Positions 1 to 8,767 of a stretch of DNA of 64,000 nucleotides are shown here, piece by piece (position 1 is the first letter of the stretch; every line of letters starts with the position of its first letter). A model generated the notes under the pieces. The model was not told the origin of the DNA and made no database searches. It saw nothing but the letters and a program-made list of their open reading frames with translations. Source of the DNA: Cohaesibacter intestini (GTDB lineage Bacteria > Pseudomonadota > Alphaproteobacteria > Rhizobiales > Cohaesibacteraceae); NCBI RefSeq assembly GCF_003324485.1, contig NZ_QODK01000002.1:496001-560000 (forward strand). The letters run 5' to 3'. The translations under genes were made by a program, and so were the position numbers.

Positions 1-671
1 GGTATGTCGCTTTCTGGGTGGGCTTTTCCTATCTCGCCGATCACTCACCTTTGCGCAAACGAACCTTGTCGAGCATGATGAATGCCCATCGCCGCCGATG
101 GATGCAAACCATGGCACGCCGCAAACTGCGCATGGTCGACACCGCTATTATCAGTGGCCTGCAAAATGGGACAGCCTTTTTCGCTTCCACCTCGCTGCTG
201 GCGATCGGCGCAGGCTTTGCCTTGTTGAACTCGACCGAATTGGCCCTGCAGATCACCCGCGATTTACCGCTTCCGGTTGAGACGACCCGCACCCTTTGGG
301 AAATCAAGGCCCTGATCCTGATCTGCATCTATGTCTATGCCTTCTTCAAATTCGGCTGGGCCTACCGTTTGTTCAATTACACCTCGATCCTGATTGGAGC
401 CCTCCCCTATCATGAGGATTTTGAACCGGACCATGTGATGGTCGATGAACAGGAGATGGTCGTGGCCATCGAACAGGTTGCCGAAATGAATGCGCTCGCC
501 GGGCGCCACTTCAATCTGGGCCTGCGCGCTTTTTTCTTCTCGCTCGCATTGTTTGGCTGGTTCATTGATCCCCTGTTGCTGATGGCAGCAACAACCTTTG
601 TCACAGGAGTGCTCATTCGACGACAGTTTTTCTCCCGTTCCAACAAGATGGCCCATCACCTCTTGCCATGA
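1..671 (+). CDS. DUF599 family membrane protein, 5-prime truncated
   Basis: The reading frame is open from base 3 and reads YVAFWVGFSYLADHSPL before the first possible internal start (GTG at 18), so the true start lies upstream of the window. YVAFWVG followed by a basic MNAHRRRWM stretch is typical of the DUF599 family of predicted membrane proteins. At least three hydrophobic segments are visible: after NGTAFFASTSLLAIG, around ALILICIYVYAFFKF, and near the C terminus around FFFSLALFGWFIDPLLL. Family function is unknown. It ends with TGA before a weak hairpin. I am confident of the coding frame and fairly confident of the family. Confidence 0.8.
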   Translation, partial: YVAFWVGFSYLADHSPLRKRTLSSMMNAHRRRWMQTMARRKLRMVDTAIISGLQNGTAFFASTSLLAIGAGFALLNSTELALQITRDLPLPVETTRTLWEIKALILICIYVYAFFKFGWAYRLFNYTSILIGALPYHEDFEPDHVMVDEQEMVVAIEQVAEMNALAGRHFNLGLRAFFFSLALFGWFIDPLLLMAATTFVTGVLIRRQFFSRSNKMAHHLLP

Positions 672-702
672 CAGCATATTTCTAGTAGCCAGAATCCCCT
701 AT

Positions 703-728
703 AGGGGCGCTGGATAAGCGCCTCTTTG
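703..728 (+). terminator. Possible intrinsic terminator after the DUF599 gene
   Basis: AGGGGCGCT at 703-711 pairs with AGCGCCTCT at 717-725 around a 5-base loop, with one G-T wobble. Only three T residues follow, so termination would be weak. Confidence 0.4.
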
Positions 729-812
729 CCTCTACCTGCCTGCTTTCTCAGCCATGTTTCCTTGGCTTGAGCCCCCATTGCCCACTTCATAGCTTGATAG
801 GACAATCACGCG

Positions 813-1718
813 ATGCCGCCAAATACCATTCGCAAACCGACACCGCTTGATTTATCCGGCCTTCTGTTCCTCACCATCGTCTGGGCATCGGCCTTCATCG
901 CCATCAAGGTGGCGGTACCGCAAACCGGTCCTTTCTGGCTGGCGGCCATCCGGGTCTGCATCGGCTTTGCTGTTCTGTTGCCATGGGCACTCTATCGCGG
1001 CCTGATGTTGCCCAAAAGCCTCAAGAGTTGGTCGTTTCTGCTGGTGGTCTCACTGTTGAATGTCGCAGTGCCCTTTCTGCTGATCTCGTGGGCAGAGTTG
1101 ACCATTTCGGCAGGTGTGACGTCATTGCTGCTGGGCACAGGCCCCTTGCTGGCATTGATCCTCAGCCACCTGACCACCCATGACGACAAGATCAATCTGC
1201 CCAAACTGATTGGCATTAGCTTCGGCTTTACGGGTATTGCATTGGTGGTCGGACGTGGTGCTCTGGCTGATTTGGGCAGCGGGCATATTCTGGCACAGAT
1301 TGCTGTTCTGGGCGCTTCGCTCTGCTATGCCTTGTCTGGTGCGATGATCCGCAAGATCACCGACATTCCACCGACCCGCCTTGCCACAATCATTCTGGGC
1401 ATGGCGTCGGTCGAGCTTGTCCTGCTTGCATCCATTCAGGGCATGCCGGACTTTGCAGCCATCGATGGCACCAGTTGGCTCAGTCTCATCTATCTTGGGC
1501 TGCTGCCAACCGGGGTGGCGACCATCATGCGCTATCGCCTGATCGGCACCATTGGCGCCAGTTTCTTCGCATTGGGAATGAATTTGATCCCGATCTTCGG
1601 GGTTCTGATGGGGGCTGTTTTGCTATCAGAAGAGGTGGCCCTGACCACTTGGGCTGCTTTGGCGCTGATCGTTCTTGGCCTGTTCGCCGCCAAAACCCCA
1701 CCAAAGAAACCCAATTAG
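813..1718 (+). CDS. EamA/DMT family transporter
   Basis: A 301-residue, very hydrophobic protein with about ten transmembrane helices in two repeated halves, the arrangement of EamA (DUF6) drug/metabolite exporters. The first half opens with LLFLTIVWASAFIAIKVA and the second with ASLCYALSGAMIRKI, both typical helix-1 signatures of EamA repeats; the end GLFAAKTPPKKPN is a short cytoplasmic tail. It is probably an inner-membrane exporter of a small metabolite or amino acid, but the substrate cannot be read from sequence. The ATG at 813 has only a weak Shine-Dalgarno match. The gene converges on the SH3-like gene with 16 bases between the stop codons. Confidence 0.85.
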   Translation: MPPNTIRKPTPLDLSGLLFLTIVWASAFIAIKVAVPQTGPFWLAAIRVCIGFAVLLPWALYRGLMLPKSLKSWSFLLVVSLLNVAVPFLLISWAELTISAGVTSLLLGTGPLLALILSHLTTHDDKINLPKLIGISFGFTGIALVVGRGALADLGSGHILAQIAVLGASLCYALSGAMIRKITDIPPTRLATIILGMASVELVLLASIQGMPDFAAIDGTSWLSLIYLGLLPTGVATIMRYRLIGTIGASFFALGMNLIPIFGVLMGAVLLSEEVALTTWAALALIVLGLFAAKTPPKKPN

Positions 1719-1734
1719 TCATCGGCTATACAGA

Positions 1735-2085
1735 TCACATCGGATCAAGAAATTTGGCATCGACAAAGCCGATGGTGCCATTGACCTGCACCTCGCAGAC
1801 CCGAACCTTGAGCATCGCCCGACGCTTGGACAAAGAGCCATAGGCCCAGGAGCGGAAGTTGAACTCGTCCCGACACCAGCGCATGACCACTCCTTCAGTG
1901 CCTTTATCGAGGGGCACCTTGACCTTGGAGCCTGCTTCAGGTGCGGCCCTGAGGTTGGTATCAGCGATCACTTCATAGATCGTGTCATAGGGGCTCTGCG
2001 CCCCTTTGGCCAAAGCAAGGCTGTTGACACCAAGCGCCAGACAAAAAGCGCTCGCTCCGACAATGAGTTGCGTTTTCAAGGACAT
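1735..2085 (-). CDS. Secreted bacterial SH3-like protein
   Basis: This 116-residue protein has a clear signal peptide (MSLKTQLIVGASAFCLALG, probable cleavage after ALA near residue 26), so it should be periplasmic. The mature part contains the start of an SH3-like fold: IYEVIADTNLRAAPEAGSKVKV, then VVMRWCRDEFNFRSW and a C-terminal GFVDAKFLDPM, as in SH3b-type proteins that bind peptidoglycan or partner proteins. Two cysteines (in WCRDEF and VRVCEVQ) could form a disulfide. A GGAGGAGA Shine-Dalgarno lies just upstream of ATG 2085. The binding partner is unknown. Confidence 0.7.
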   Translation of the reverse strand: MSLKTQLIVGASAFCLALGVNSLALAKGAQSPYDTIYEVIADTNLRAAPEAGSKVKVPLDKGTEGVVMRWCRDEFNFRSWAYGSLSKRRAMLKVRVCEVQVNGTIGFVDAKFLDPM

Positions 2086-2184
2086 TGCATTCTCCTCCAG
2101 AAGGGCTTTCGCTCAGACAAGACCTTTCTTATGGCAAAAGCATGTCACCGAAAGCACCAATTGCCCCACGGCGGACAAAGGCAC

Positions 2185-2211
2185 AAAAAAGGGCCCCTAT
2201 GAGGCCCCTTC
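2185..2211 (-). terminator. Intrinsic terminator downstream of isovaleryl-CoA dehydrogenase
   Basis: On the minus strand AAGGGGCC and GGGCCCTT pair with one mismatch around a 6-base loop and run into a T6 tract. It lies 30 bases past the stop codon of the acyl-CoA dehydrogenase gene. Confidence 0.75.
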
Positions 2212-2240
2212 TGATGTCCAACTTTTAAACCCGCTGAGGT

Positions 2241-3416
2241 CTAGGCCGTGGCATTGAACAATTCGCGCCCGATCAACATACGGCGGATCTCGGACGTGCC
2301 GGCGCCGATTTCATACAGCTTGGCATCTCTTAGAAGGCGACCGGTCGGATATTCATTGATATAGCCATTGCCACCCAGAATCTGGATCGCATCCAGCGCC
2401 ATTTGCGTGGCCTTTTCGGCCGCAATCAAAATGGCCCCGGCGGCATCCTGACGGGTGGTCTCACCCCGGTCACAGGCCTGCGCCACCTGATAGACATAGG
2501 CCCGGCAGGCATTCATATTGACATACATATCGGCGATCTTGCCCTGCATCAGCTGGAACGTGCCAATCGGCTTGCCGAACTGCTCGCGCTCGTGAATATA
2601 AGGCAGCACCACATCCATGCAGGCCTGCATGATCCCCAACGGCCCGCCGGACAGCACCGTCCGCTCATAATCCAAGCCAGACATCAACACATGCACGCCT
2701 TTGCCAACTGTACCGACGACATTCTCCTCAGGCACTTCACAATCCTCAAACACCAATTCGCCGGTGGTTGAGCCGCGCATGCCAAGCTTGTCGAGCTTCT
2801 GTGCCACGGAGAAGCCCTTGAAATCCTTCTCGATCAGAAAGGTTGTGATACCCTTTGGCCCGGCTTCCGGATCGGTCTTGGCATAGACCAGCAACACATC
2901 CGCATCTGGCGCATTGGTGATCCACATTTTCGAGCCATTGAGAATATAGCGATCGCCCTTCTTCTCGGCCCGCAATTTCATCGACACCACATCAGACCCG
3001 GCCCCCGGCTCGGACATCGCCAATGAGCCGACATGCTCACCGCTGATCAGTTTAGGGAGATACTTCTCTTTTTGCGCCTGATTGCCATTGCGGTTGATCT
3101 GGTTGACACACAGATTGGAATGCGCCCCATAGGACAAGGCAACCGACGCCGAGGCGCGGGACAATTCCTCCACCGCCACCACATGCTCCAGATACCCCAT
3201 ATCCGAGCCGCCGAATTCCTCCGGCACGGTGATGCCAAGCAGGCCCATATCGCCCATCTTGGTCCATAGCTCGCGCGGGAAGGCATCGTCCCGGTCGATC
3301 TGGGCGGCAATCGGCGCCAGCTCCGCATTGGCAAAGCTGTTGACCGCATCGCGCAGCATGTCGGCGGTTTCGCCGAGATTGAAATTGAACATTGGCCCTT
3401 GATTAGACAGGCTCAT
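2241..3416 (-). CDS. liuA: Isovaleryl-CoA dehydrogenase
   Basis: A 391-residue acyl-CoA dehydrogenase with the usual N-terminal helical, central beta-barrel and C-terminal helical domains. The FAD site motif [15 protein letters not shown] is at 133-147 and [11 protein letters not shown] at 163-173. The catalytic glutamate is Glu-251 in [18 protein letters not shown], the position used by isovaleryl-CoA dehydrogenases rather than the C-terminal glutamate of short- and medium-chain enzymes. The C-terminal signature [20 protein letters not shown] is intact. It oxidises isovaleryl-CoA to 3-methylcrotonyl-CoA in leucine breakdown, passing electrons to ETF. A GGGAGG site precedes ATG 3416. The thioesterase and MerR genes upstream on the same strand probably form a transcription unit with it; carboxylase and HMG-CoA lyase genes of the pathway are not in the window. 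Confidence 0.93.
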   Translation of the reverse strand: MSLSNQGPMFNFNLGETADMLRDAVNSFANAELAPIAAQIDRDDAFPRELWTKMGDMGLLGITVPEEFGGSDMGYLEHVVAVEELSRASASVALSYGAHSNLCVNQINRNGNQAQKEKYLPKLISGEHVGSLAMSEPGAGSDVVSMKLRAEKKGDRYILNGSKMWITNAPDADVLLVYAKTDPEAGPKGITTFLIEKDFKGFSVAQKLDKLGMRGSTTGELVFEDCEVPEENVVGTVGKGVHVLMSGLDYERTVLSGGPLGIMQACMDVVLPYIHEREQFGKPIGTFQLMQGKIADMYVNMNACRAYVYQVAQACDRGETTRQDAAGAILIAAEKATQMALDAIQILGGNGYINEYPTGRLLRDAKLYEIGAGTSEIRRMLIGRELFNATA

Positions 3417-3527
3417 TCTTTCCTCCCTTTCCCGCCACCCCTCCTCACAGGGTCCCGCAATGGGGCATTGGCAGACTTGCTTTTATATTGATTTTGATTG
3501 TTGCTCGCCGGTCCACACACGCTGTGT

Positions 3528-3974
3528 TTACGGTTCCATTCCCTCTGCCCGCACCATGGTGAAAAGCCCGGTAGCGACATGGGTTTCCCGGTCGTCCGCG
3601 TAGCTGAAGACATCCCCCTGACAAATGGTCAGCATCCGCCCGGGCTTGATCACCCGCCCACGCGCAACCAGCCGATCCCCCTTGGCGGGGTTCAGCAGAT
3701 TGATCTTGAATTCACTGGAAAGCACCCCGTCGCCAGCTGCAAACAGGGTAAAGGCCGCATAGCCAGCAGCTGAATCTGCCAGTGTCGTCGAGACCCCGGC
3801 ATGGAAGAAGCCATGTTGCTGTTGCAGGCCATCCCGCGCAGCCAGGGCAATATCAACCTCGCCCGGCGCAATATGGGTGACTTCAGCCCCCATCTGAATG
3901 AGAAAGCTCTGCTTGGCAAAAGAGCGCTCGACGCGCTCTTTGAAATTGTCCGCCCGGATCACGAAATCCGCCAT
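3528..3974 (-). CDS. PaaI-family hotdog thioesterase
   Basis: A 148-residue single hotdog domain. QQHGFFHAGVSTTLADSAAGY at about 51-71 is the PaaI/YbgC-type core: the HGG-like HAG turn and Asp-67, the expected catalytic acid. Such enzymes hydrolyse acyl-CoA thioesters, often to release CoA from stalled catabolic intermediates. I chose ATG 3974 because GGGAGGG sits ten bases upstream and the protein then aligns from the first strand; the frame is open further upstream but that part (rich in W, K and C) does not look like a family member. Location between the MerR regulator and isovaleryl-CoA dehydrogenase suggests a role in branched-chain acyl-CoA housekeeping (inference). Confidence 0.85.
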   Translation of the reverse strand: MADFVIRADNFKERVERSFAKQSFLIQMGAEVTHIAPGEVDIALAARDGLQQQHGFFHAGVSTTLADSAAGYAAFTLFAAGDGVLSSEFKINLLNPAKGDRLVARGRVIKPGRMLTICQGDVFSYADDRETHVATGLFTMVRAEGMEP

Positions 3975-4044
3975 TATCAGCACCCTCCCGCGAGATACCG
4001 CAATATCTTGCATGCAACAGGAGGCGCGCTTCCAAGGGGCAGCT

Positions 4045-4431
4045 TTAGGAGACGCTGCCCAACTCTTCCAGTCTTGAACGGCAGGAATCTTCCACCGCAT
4101 CAAGCTCTGCCAGTGTCTCCTTGATATCCGACAGCTTCTGCTGCATATCCCGGCGACGCGCCTCGATTTTCTCGATCAGCAGGTTCAACTGTCCCGCTTC
4201 TCCAGGAGGCTGGCGATACATATCGATGACTTCGCTGATTTCACCCAAGGACAGGCCCAACCGCTTGCCTCTCAGGATCAGTTTCAAACGTGTTCGATCA
4301 CTGGGGCGATAAAGCCGCTGCCGCCCGCGACGCACAGGCTTGATCAGCCCTTCATCCTCATAAAACCGCAAGGTTCTGGTCGTCAGACCGAACTCGTTCG
4401 TCAGTTCAGTGATAGTCAGATAGTCAGCCAT
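4045..4431 (-). CDS. MerR-family regulator, LiuR-like
   Basis: A 128-residue MerR protein. The N-terminal winged helix-turn-helix (YLTITELTNEFGLTTRTLRF, about 4-23, followed by YEDEGLI) is typical, then the second helix pair SDRTRLKLILRGKRLGLSL and a C-terminal coiled coil (about 80-125) for dimerisation. It lacks the cysteine pattern of metal-sensing MerR proteins. Its closest named type, by sequence pattern and by location upstream of isovaleryl-CoA dehydrogenase, is LiuR, the regulator of leucine and branched-chain acyl-CoA degradation in proteobacteria. ATG 4431 has GGAGG five bases upstream. A LiuR-like site lies in its own promoter, suggesting autoregulation. Confidence 0.8.
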   Translation of the reverse strand: MADYLTITELTNEFGLTTRTLRFYEDEGLIKPVRRGRQRLYRPSDRTRLKLILRGKRLGLSLGEISEVIDMYRQPPGEAGQLNLLIEKIEARRRDMQQKLSDIKETLAELDAVEDSCRSRLEELGSVS

Positions 4432-4452
4432 TGAGCCTCCATGCTCCACTAT

Positions 4453-4480
4453 TGAGGCAATTAACGTAAAAGTCAATAGG
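4453..4480 (-). promoter_or_regulatory. Putative MerR/LiuR promoter-operator
   Basis: Upstream of the MerR gene the minus strand reads TTGACTTTTACGTTAATT followed by GCCTCAATAG. TTGACT can serve as a -35 box, and the imperfect dyad TTGAC/CTCAA surrounds TTTACGTTAA, resembling the TTTACGT-type half-sites described for LiuR. A MerR-type operator between long-spaced promoter boxes is expected here. Boundaries are approximate. Confidence 0.4.
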
Positions 4481-4529
4481 CTTAAAATTACACCTATTTT
4501 GCATAAGTTTAAGCCCATTTAACTTCGCT

Positions 4530-4976
4530 TCAAATTGCACTCCCAACCTTGTCTGGATCATTCGGCCACAAATCCGCTGTGGCCAGTTCGACAACATTGT
4601 CAAAGGGATCCCGGAAATAGATGCTTTGCCCACCGGCAGGCCAGGTAACCCGGCTTTCGATGGCAACAGCCTGCTCCTCAAGATAGGCAACCCAGCAAGC
4701 AAGCGCACTTTTGTCGATCCGGAAGGCAAAATGGCCAACACCATCCATGGAATGACCCGGGACCAACTGACCAGAAATGGTCGTGTCGGCCTCACAGACG
4801 CCTCTGAGGAATACCAACAGGGTTTGAGACGGACCAGCATCATAGGCATTGATCCTGTCGCCATCGAGCATGCGCTCCAAACCCAGAATTCCGTTGTAGA
4901 AGGCGTGTGACTGCGCAAGGTCATCGACATAGACTGGCGTTTCCAAGATGCCCTTGATCGGCGGAGGCATTGCCAT
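4530..4976 (-). CDS. VOC (glyoxalase/bleomycin resistance) family protein
   Basis: A 148-residue protein with the paired beta-alpha-beta-beta-beta repeats of the vicinal oxygen chelate fold. The first half has ETPVYVDDLAQSHAFYNGIL with LLVFLRG; the second has GVGHFAFRI and ends IYFRDPFDNVVELAT. Metal-ligand candidates are His-82 region (GHFAF) and the glutamate in VVELA, while the first-strand position is a threonine (ETPVYV), so the metal site may be incomplete. Substrate is unknown; relatives include dioxygenases, isomerases and fosfomycin or bleomycin resistance proteins. Two in-frame ATGs (4976 and 4970) share the AGGAAGGG site; either may be used. It is the only gene in its immediate unit. 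Confidence 0.8.
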   Translation of the reverse strand: MAMPPPIKGILETPVYVDDLAQSHAFYNGILGLERMLDGDRINAYDAGPSQTLLVFLRGVCEADTTISGQLVPGHSMDGVGHFAFRIDKSALACWVAYLEEQAVAIESRVTWPAGGQSIYFRDPFDNVVELATADLWPNDPDKVGSAI

Positions 4977-5161
4977 TCCCTTCCTGTCGGATCAATCACA
5001 TTACCGCAACGGTATCCAGACAACCAAGATACCCTAACCCCAAGAAATAGCGCGTAGTTTAACGGACTGTCCAGAGCAATATGCGCTTTAACAGAGGGTC
5101 CTTAGGCCCAGTCATCCAAAAAGATGGGAAAAACACGAAAAAGTATCGTGAAACCACCCTT

Positions 5162-6568
5162 TCAGAGCAGTCCGAACCACCAGCCAGCAAGCCCGAGAAA
5201 GGCGAAGAAGCCAACAACATCAGTCACTGTGGTAATAAAAACGGACGAGGCAATGGCCGGATCGACCCCGACTTTCTGCAAACCGAGCGGAATGAGGATA
5301 CCGGAAAGACCAGCACAAAAGAGATTGACCACCAAGGCAACGGCAATCACTACACCCAGCTGATAGTTGCCAAACCACAAGGCCGAAATGGTGCCAAGGA
5401 TCAGAGCGAAAGCAAGCCCGTTGAGCACTGCCACCAACACCTCACGCGAGACAACGCGCAACACGTTGAAGCTGTCCAGTTCTTGAGTTGCGAGAGCACG
5501 CACGGCCACCGTCATGGTTTGCGTGGCGGCATTGCCCCCCATAGAGGCAACGATCGGCATCAAGACTGCAAGCGCGACCATTTGTTGAATGGTCGTGTCG
5601 AATATGGAAATCACCCAGGAAGCCAGAATGGCAGTGACCAGATTAACCGACAGCCATGTGAAGCGGGACTTCGCCGTTTCCAGTACCGTATCGGTGATTT
5701 CCTCGTCACCAACACCACCCAGTCGTTTGATGTCTTCTTCGGCTTCTTCATGGATGACGTCAACGATGTCATCAATGGTGATCACACCGACAAGGCGTTC
5801 GCCTTGGTCGAGCACAGCAGCGGAGAGCAAATCATAGCGTTCGAACAGGCGCGACACGTCTTCCTGATCCTGCGTTGCCATCACATAATGGCGCTCTTCA
5901 TGCTGGATTTCGGATATCTTCGTCGGACGTCTGGATCGTAGCATTGTGTCAAGCGACACGGTACCCAACAGGCGGTGCCCCGGATCAATGACGAAAATCT
6001 GGTTGAACTCGTCCGGCAGATCGGGCGTCTCGCGCATATAGTCAATGGTCTGACCAACGGTCCAGAATGGCGCGACGGCGATAAAATCCGTCTGCATCCG
6101 TCGCCCGGCTGAATCTTCGGGATAGTCGAGGGAGCGGGACAGCTGGATCCGATCCATCGCCGGCAAGGCGGCCAAAATCTCGGCCCGATCCCCTTCCTCC
6201 ATATCCTCAAGGATGACAACCGCATCATCGGAGTCGAGTTCGCTGATCCCTTCAGCGATCAAATCATTGGACAGGCCTTCGACAACCTTCTGACGCAGGG
6301 AATCGTCCAACTCCACCAAAGCGGTGAAATCAAAATCCTGCCCCAGAAGTTCAAGGAAATCGGTACGATGCTTCGGGCTGAGCGCCTCGATGATATCGCC
6401 CATGTCAGCTTCGTGCAGATCCTGCGTGAGGCTGACCAGAAGGTCGCTATCCCGCGCCTCAATCGCCTCATCGATCTGATGGAAGAATTCAGCCGAAATC
6501 ATGCCGCGCTCATCACGCACATCGGACCATGCAGGGTTGGCGGCTGGTTCAAGAAGACTCACTTGCAC
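5162..6568 (-). CDS. mgtE: Magnesium transporter MgtE
   Basis: A 468-residue MgtE channel. Residues about 25-150 form the acidic N domain (DLHEADMGDIIEALSP), about 160-280 hold two CBS domains (HRLLGTVSLDTML, ERLVGVITIDDIVDVI), followed by the connecting helix and five membrane helices. The selectivity motif PIVASMGGNAATQT sits at 338-351 with GGN at 344-346. It is a Mg2+-gated channel of the inner membrane: cytosolic Mg2+ binding to the N and CBS domains closes the pore. The start is GTG at 6568, with GGAGG seven bases upstream; no ATG of similar quality is nearby. Confidence 0.95.
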   Translation of the reverse strand: MQVSLLEPAANPAWSDVRDERGMISAEFFHQIDEAIEARDSDLLVSLTQDLHEADMGDIIEALSPKHRTDFLELLGQDFDFTALVELDDSLRQKVVEGLSNDLIAEGISELDSDDAVVILEDMEEGDRAEILAALPAMDRIQLSRSLDYPEDSAGRRMQTDFIAVAPFWTVGQTIDYMRETPDLPDEFNQIFVIDPGHRLLGTVSLDTMLRSRRPTKISEIQHEERHYVMATQDQEDVSRLFERYDLLSAAVLDQGERLVGVITIDDIVDVIHEEAEEDIKRLGGVGDEEITDTVLETAKSRFTWLSVNLVTAILASWVISIFDTTIQQMVALAVLMPIVASMGGNAATQTMTVAVRALATQELDSFNVLRVVSREVLVAVLNGLAFALILGTISALWFGNYQLGVVIAVALVVNLFCAGLSGILIPLGLQKVGVDPAIASSVFITTVTDVVGFFAFLGLAGWWFGLL

Positions 6569-6740
6569 CTCAATTCCTCCCTGCTGCTGCTGTTTATCTC
6601 ACCCCCCTTGTGCAGCAATTCGCCCTGCAACATCAAGTCCGATTTCACCTCATTCAGCAAATTTACGCATGCATAGCACCTGCATCCGGGCAAAGATCCA
6701 GAAAATGCGGCTTCCCTTAATTGCCGGGTGATCGTCAGGA

Positions 6741-7262
6741 TCAGTCAAGACCGCGCAGCAGCCGGCTCAAGCGGCGATCACGGGCCGTGTCCGACAGCCA
6801 GATCCCCAACAGCCGCTCGCGAATGCCCGGATGCCGCAAGGCACAGGTTGGAGTGCCATTGAAATAGAAGCGCACCAGATTGCGACCATCGGGAATCGCG
6901 ACAAATCGGTCAGATGCACGCACTGTGCGGAAACAGCTTTTGAGCTTGGTTGCGACTGCCTGATGGTCGGGTTGCTCCCCTTCTATACGCTCCAGCTCAG
7001 CAACAGACGCTTTGATCAGCCGCTCACGAGCAAAGCTGCGGGCATAGGTCAATTCCAAAGCAAAGGGCCGTGTCCAACGGAAAGCATCGCCCCCCTTGGT
7101 GAACAGCGCAGCATCATACATCCGAATACCGAGAAAGCGGACTTTGACTTCACCGATCTTTTCCGGCCCCGACAGTTCGGAGCGAATATCATCGGGCACC
7201 GTGTTGGCAATGGCAGGAAGGGCAAAAACCAGCCCGGAAAGGATGGCAATGGATTTCAGCAT
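6741..7262 (-). CDS. Periplasmic chalcone-isomerase-like protein
   Basis: A 173-residue protein with a signal peptide (MLKSIAILSGLVFALPAIA, cleavage likely before NTVPDD) and the core of the bacterial chalcone-isomerase-like family: VKVRFLGIRMYDAALF, LELTYARSFARERLIKAS, and FRTVRASDRFVAIPDG. In plants this fold isomerises chalcones or binds fatty acids; the bacterial members have no established substrate. Shine-Dalgarno support for ATG 7262 is weak. It lies alone between mgtE and the amidase cluster, both on the same strand. Confidence 0.75.
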   Translation of the reverse strand: MLKSIAILSGLVFALPAIANTVPDDIRSELSGPEKIGEVKVRFLGIRMYDAALFTKGGDAFRWTRPFALELTYARSFARERLIKASVAELERIEGEQPDHQAVATKLKSCFRTVRASDRFVAIPDGRNLVRFYFNGTPTCALRHPGIRERLLGIWLSDTARDRRLSRLLRGLD

Positions 7263-7387
7263 GGATGACCCCGGCGCGGTGTGAGACAGAATGATCTTTC
7301 ATAGGGGCGATACGCAATTGCCAGCCCTCCGGATCAATTCTGCCTCACGCGCAGCTCACCACAAGCCGGAGTCATGAAACGGCATGA

Positions 7388-8671
7388 TCACTGCCCATTG
7401 ATTGCTTCCGCCAGAGCCAACAGGCCAAGATCAGACCCGTCAAGCGCTGTCAGCATCAACCCGAACGGCTTGCCGTCATGGCTCTGGGGAAGCGAGATAC
7501 TGCAGCAATCCATGACATTGGCAATCGAGGGATTGCGCAACACCTGAAGATTGAGGCGGGAATAGTCTTCATCTTTCTCCATCTGCGCAAAGCTTGGCGG
7601 CAGAATCGGCACCGTTGGCATCAGGAGCACCCGTCCCGCGAGTTCTTCGGCAAAGAGAGCAATCAATCGGTCCCGTTCATTCAGGGTCTTGCGATAGGAG
7701 ACTGCATCCACCTCATCCGCCCGCCCCATCCGGGTTGGACTGGCAACGCGCGGATCCATAATGCCGCGTTGGGTCTGATAGGCTGCATCATAATCGGAGC
7801 GGGACTCGATGGAAGAGAACTGCCAGATCGGCAGAGACTTCAAGGCTTCAAGACTATCGAGTGCCAGCTCCGAAACCTTGTAGCCGCGCGTTCTGAGCTC
7901 ATTCACGCAGGCAGCAAAGCCCGCCGCAACCTCAGGCGCCAGATCATCCATGCCATAATTGGTCGGTATGACAAATTCGGCGATGACTTCCCTATCCGTC
8001 TCGGCCCCATCATCAGCCATGACACGATAGGCCGCCGCACAGGCCGCAACACTGCGCCCCATCGGCCCTATGCTGTCAAGGCTGCGAGACAGGGGCTTAC
8101 AGCCCAACCGGGACACCGACTTCTGGCTCGGTTTGAAACCAACAATGCCATTGAAGGCAGCCGGAATACGCAAGGACCCGCCTGTGTCTGTACCGATCGC
8201 GATATCCGCCAGACCACGCGCCACACTGACCGCCCCGCCAGCAGTCGAGCCACCGGGAATGGCCCCGTCAATCAGCGCATTCATCGGTGTACCATAATGG
8301 GGATTGAGCCCCAGCCCCGAATAGGCCAGCTCGGTCATGTTGGTATGGCCCAGCAGTACCGCTCCCGCCTTACGCAACCGCGCCACCACATCGGCATCTT
8401 CTGACGCTGCAGGGTCATTGGCCATAAAGCGGGTGCCCGCCTTGGTGACATGGCCTTTGACATCCAATAGATCCTTGATGGACACCAAAGCCCCCGCCAA
8501 AACACAATCATCACCAGAAGAAGCCACACAAGCTGCCTGCTTCACAGCATCATCAAAGAAACACTGGGTGAACACATGGCGCACGTCCTTACTGTCGTCC
8601 GCAACCCGCGCAATCGTTTCGTCAAGACGACTAGGGGCCGATTGGGCCGACCATTCAAACGGATCTGACAT
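7388..8671 (-). CDS. Amidase (amidase-signature family)
   Basis: A 427-residue amidase-signature enzyme. The Ser-cisSer-Lys triad is complete: Lys-66 in VSIKDLLDVKG, Ser-142 in GGSTAGGAVSVARG, and nucleophile Ser-166 in GTDTGGSLRIPAAFNG. These enzymes hydrolyse carboxylic amides (aryl amides, allophanate, malonamide and others) to acid and ammonia in the cytoplasm. The frame is open further upstream, but GGAGAG lies directly before ATG 8671 and MSDPFEW is a sensible start. It is the last gene of the run dctP-dctQ-dctM-DUF2848-amidase, suggesting that the TRAP transporter brings in an amide or a precursor of one. Confidence 0.9.
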   Translation of the reverse strand: MSDPFEWSAQSAPSRLDETIARVADDSKDVRHVFTQCFFDDAVKQAACVASSGDDCVLAGALVSIKDLLDVKGHVTKAGTRFMANDPAASEDADVVARLRKAGAVLLGHTNMTELAYSGLGLNPHYGTPMNALIDGAIPGGSTAGGAVSVARGLADIAIGTDTGGSLRIPAAFNGIVGFKPSQKSVSRLGCKPLSRSLDSIGPMGRSVAACAAAYRVMADDGAETDREVIAEFVIPTNYGMDDLAPEVAAGFAACVNELRTRGYKVSELALDSLEALKSLPIWQFSSIESRSDYDAAYQTQRGIMDPRVASPTRMGRADEVDAVSYRKTLNERDRLIALFAEELAGRVLLMPTVPILPPSFAQMEKDEDYSRLNLQVLRNPSIANVMDCCSISLPQSHDGKPFGLMLTALDGSDLGLLALAEAINGQ

Positions 8672-8735
8672 TGTTCTCTCCTTCAGGCTGAAGCACAAAG
8701 CGAAGCACCGGCTACACACCCGGCGCATCTCTCAT

Positions 8736-8767
8736 TTGTTCAACTGATCACTTGTTCAACTGATCAC
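8736..8767. repeat. Perfect 16-bp tandem duplication at the DUF2848 stop codon
   Basis: TTGTTCAACTGATCAC occurs at 8736-8751 and again immediately at 8752-8767. The second copy contains the stop codon (complement of 8756-8758) and last codons of the DUF2848 gene; the first copy is in the spacer before the amidase gene. Confidence 0.95.
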
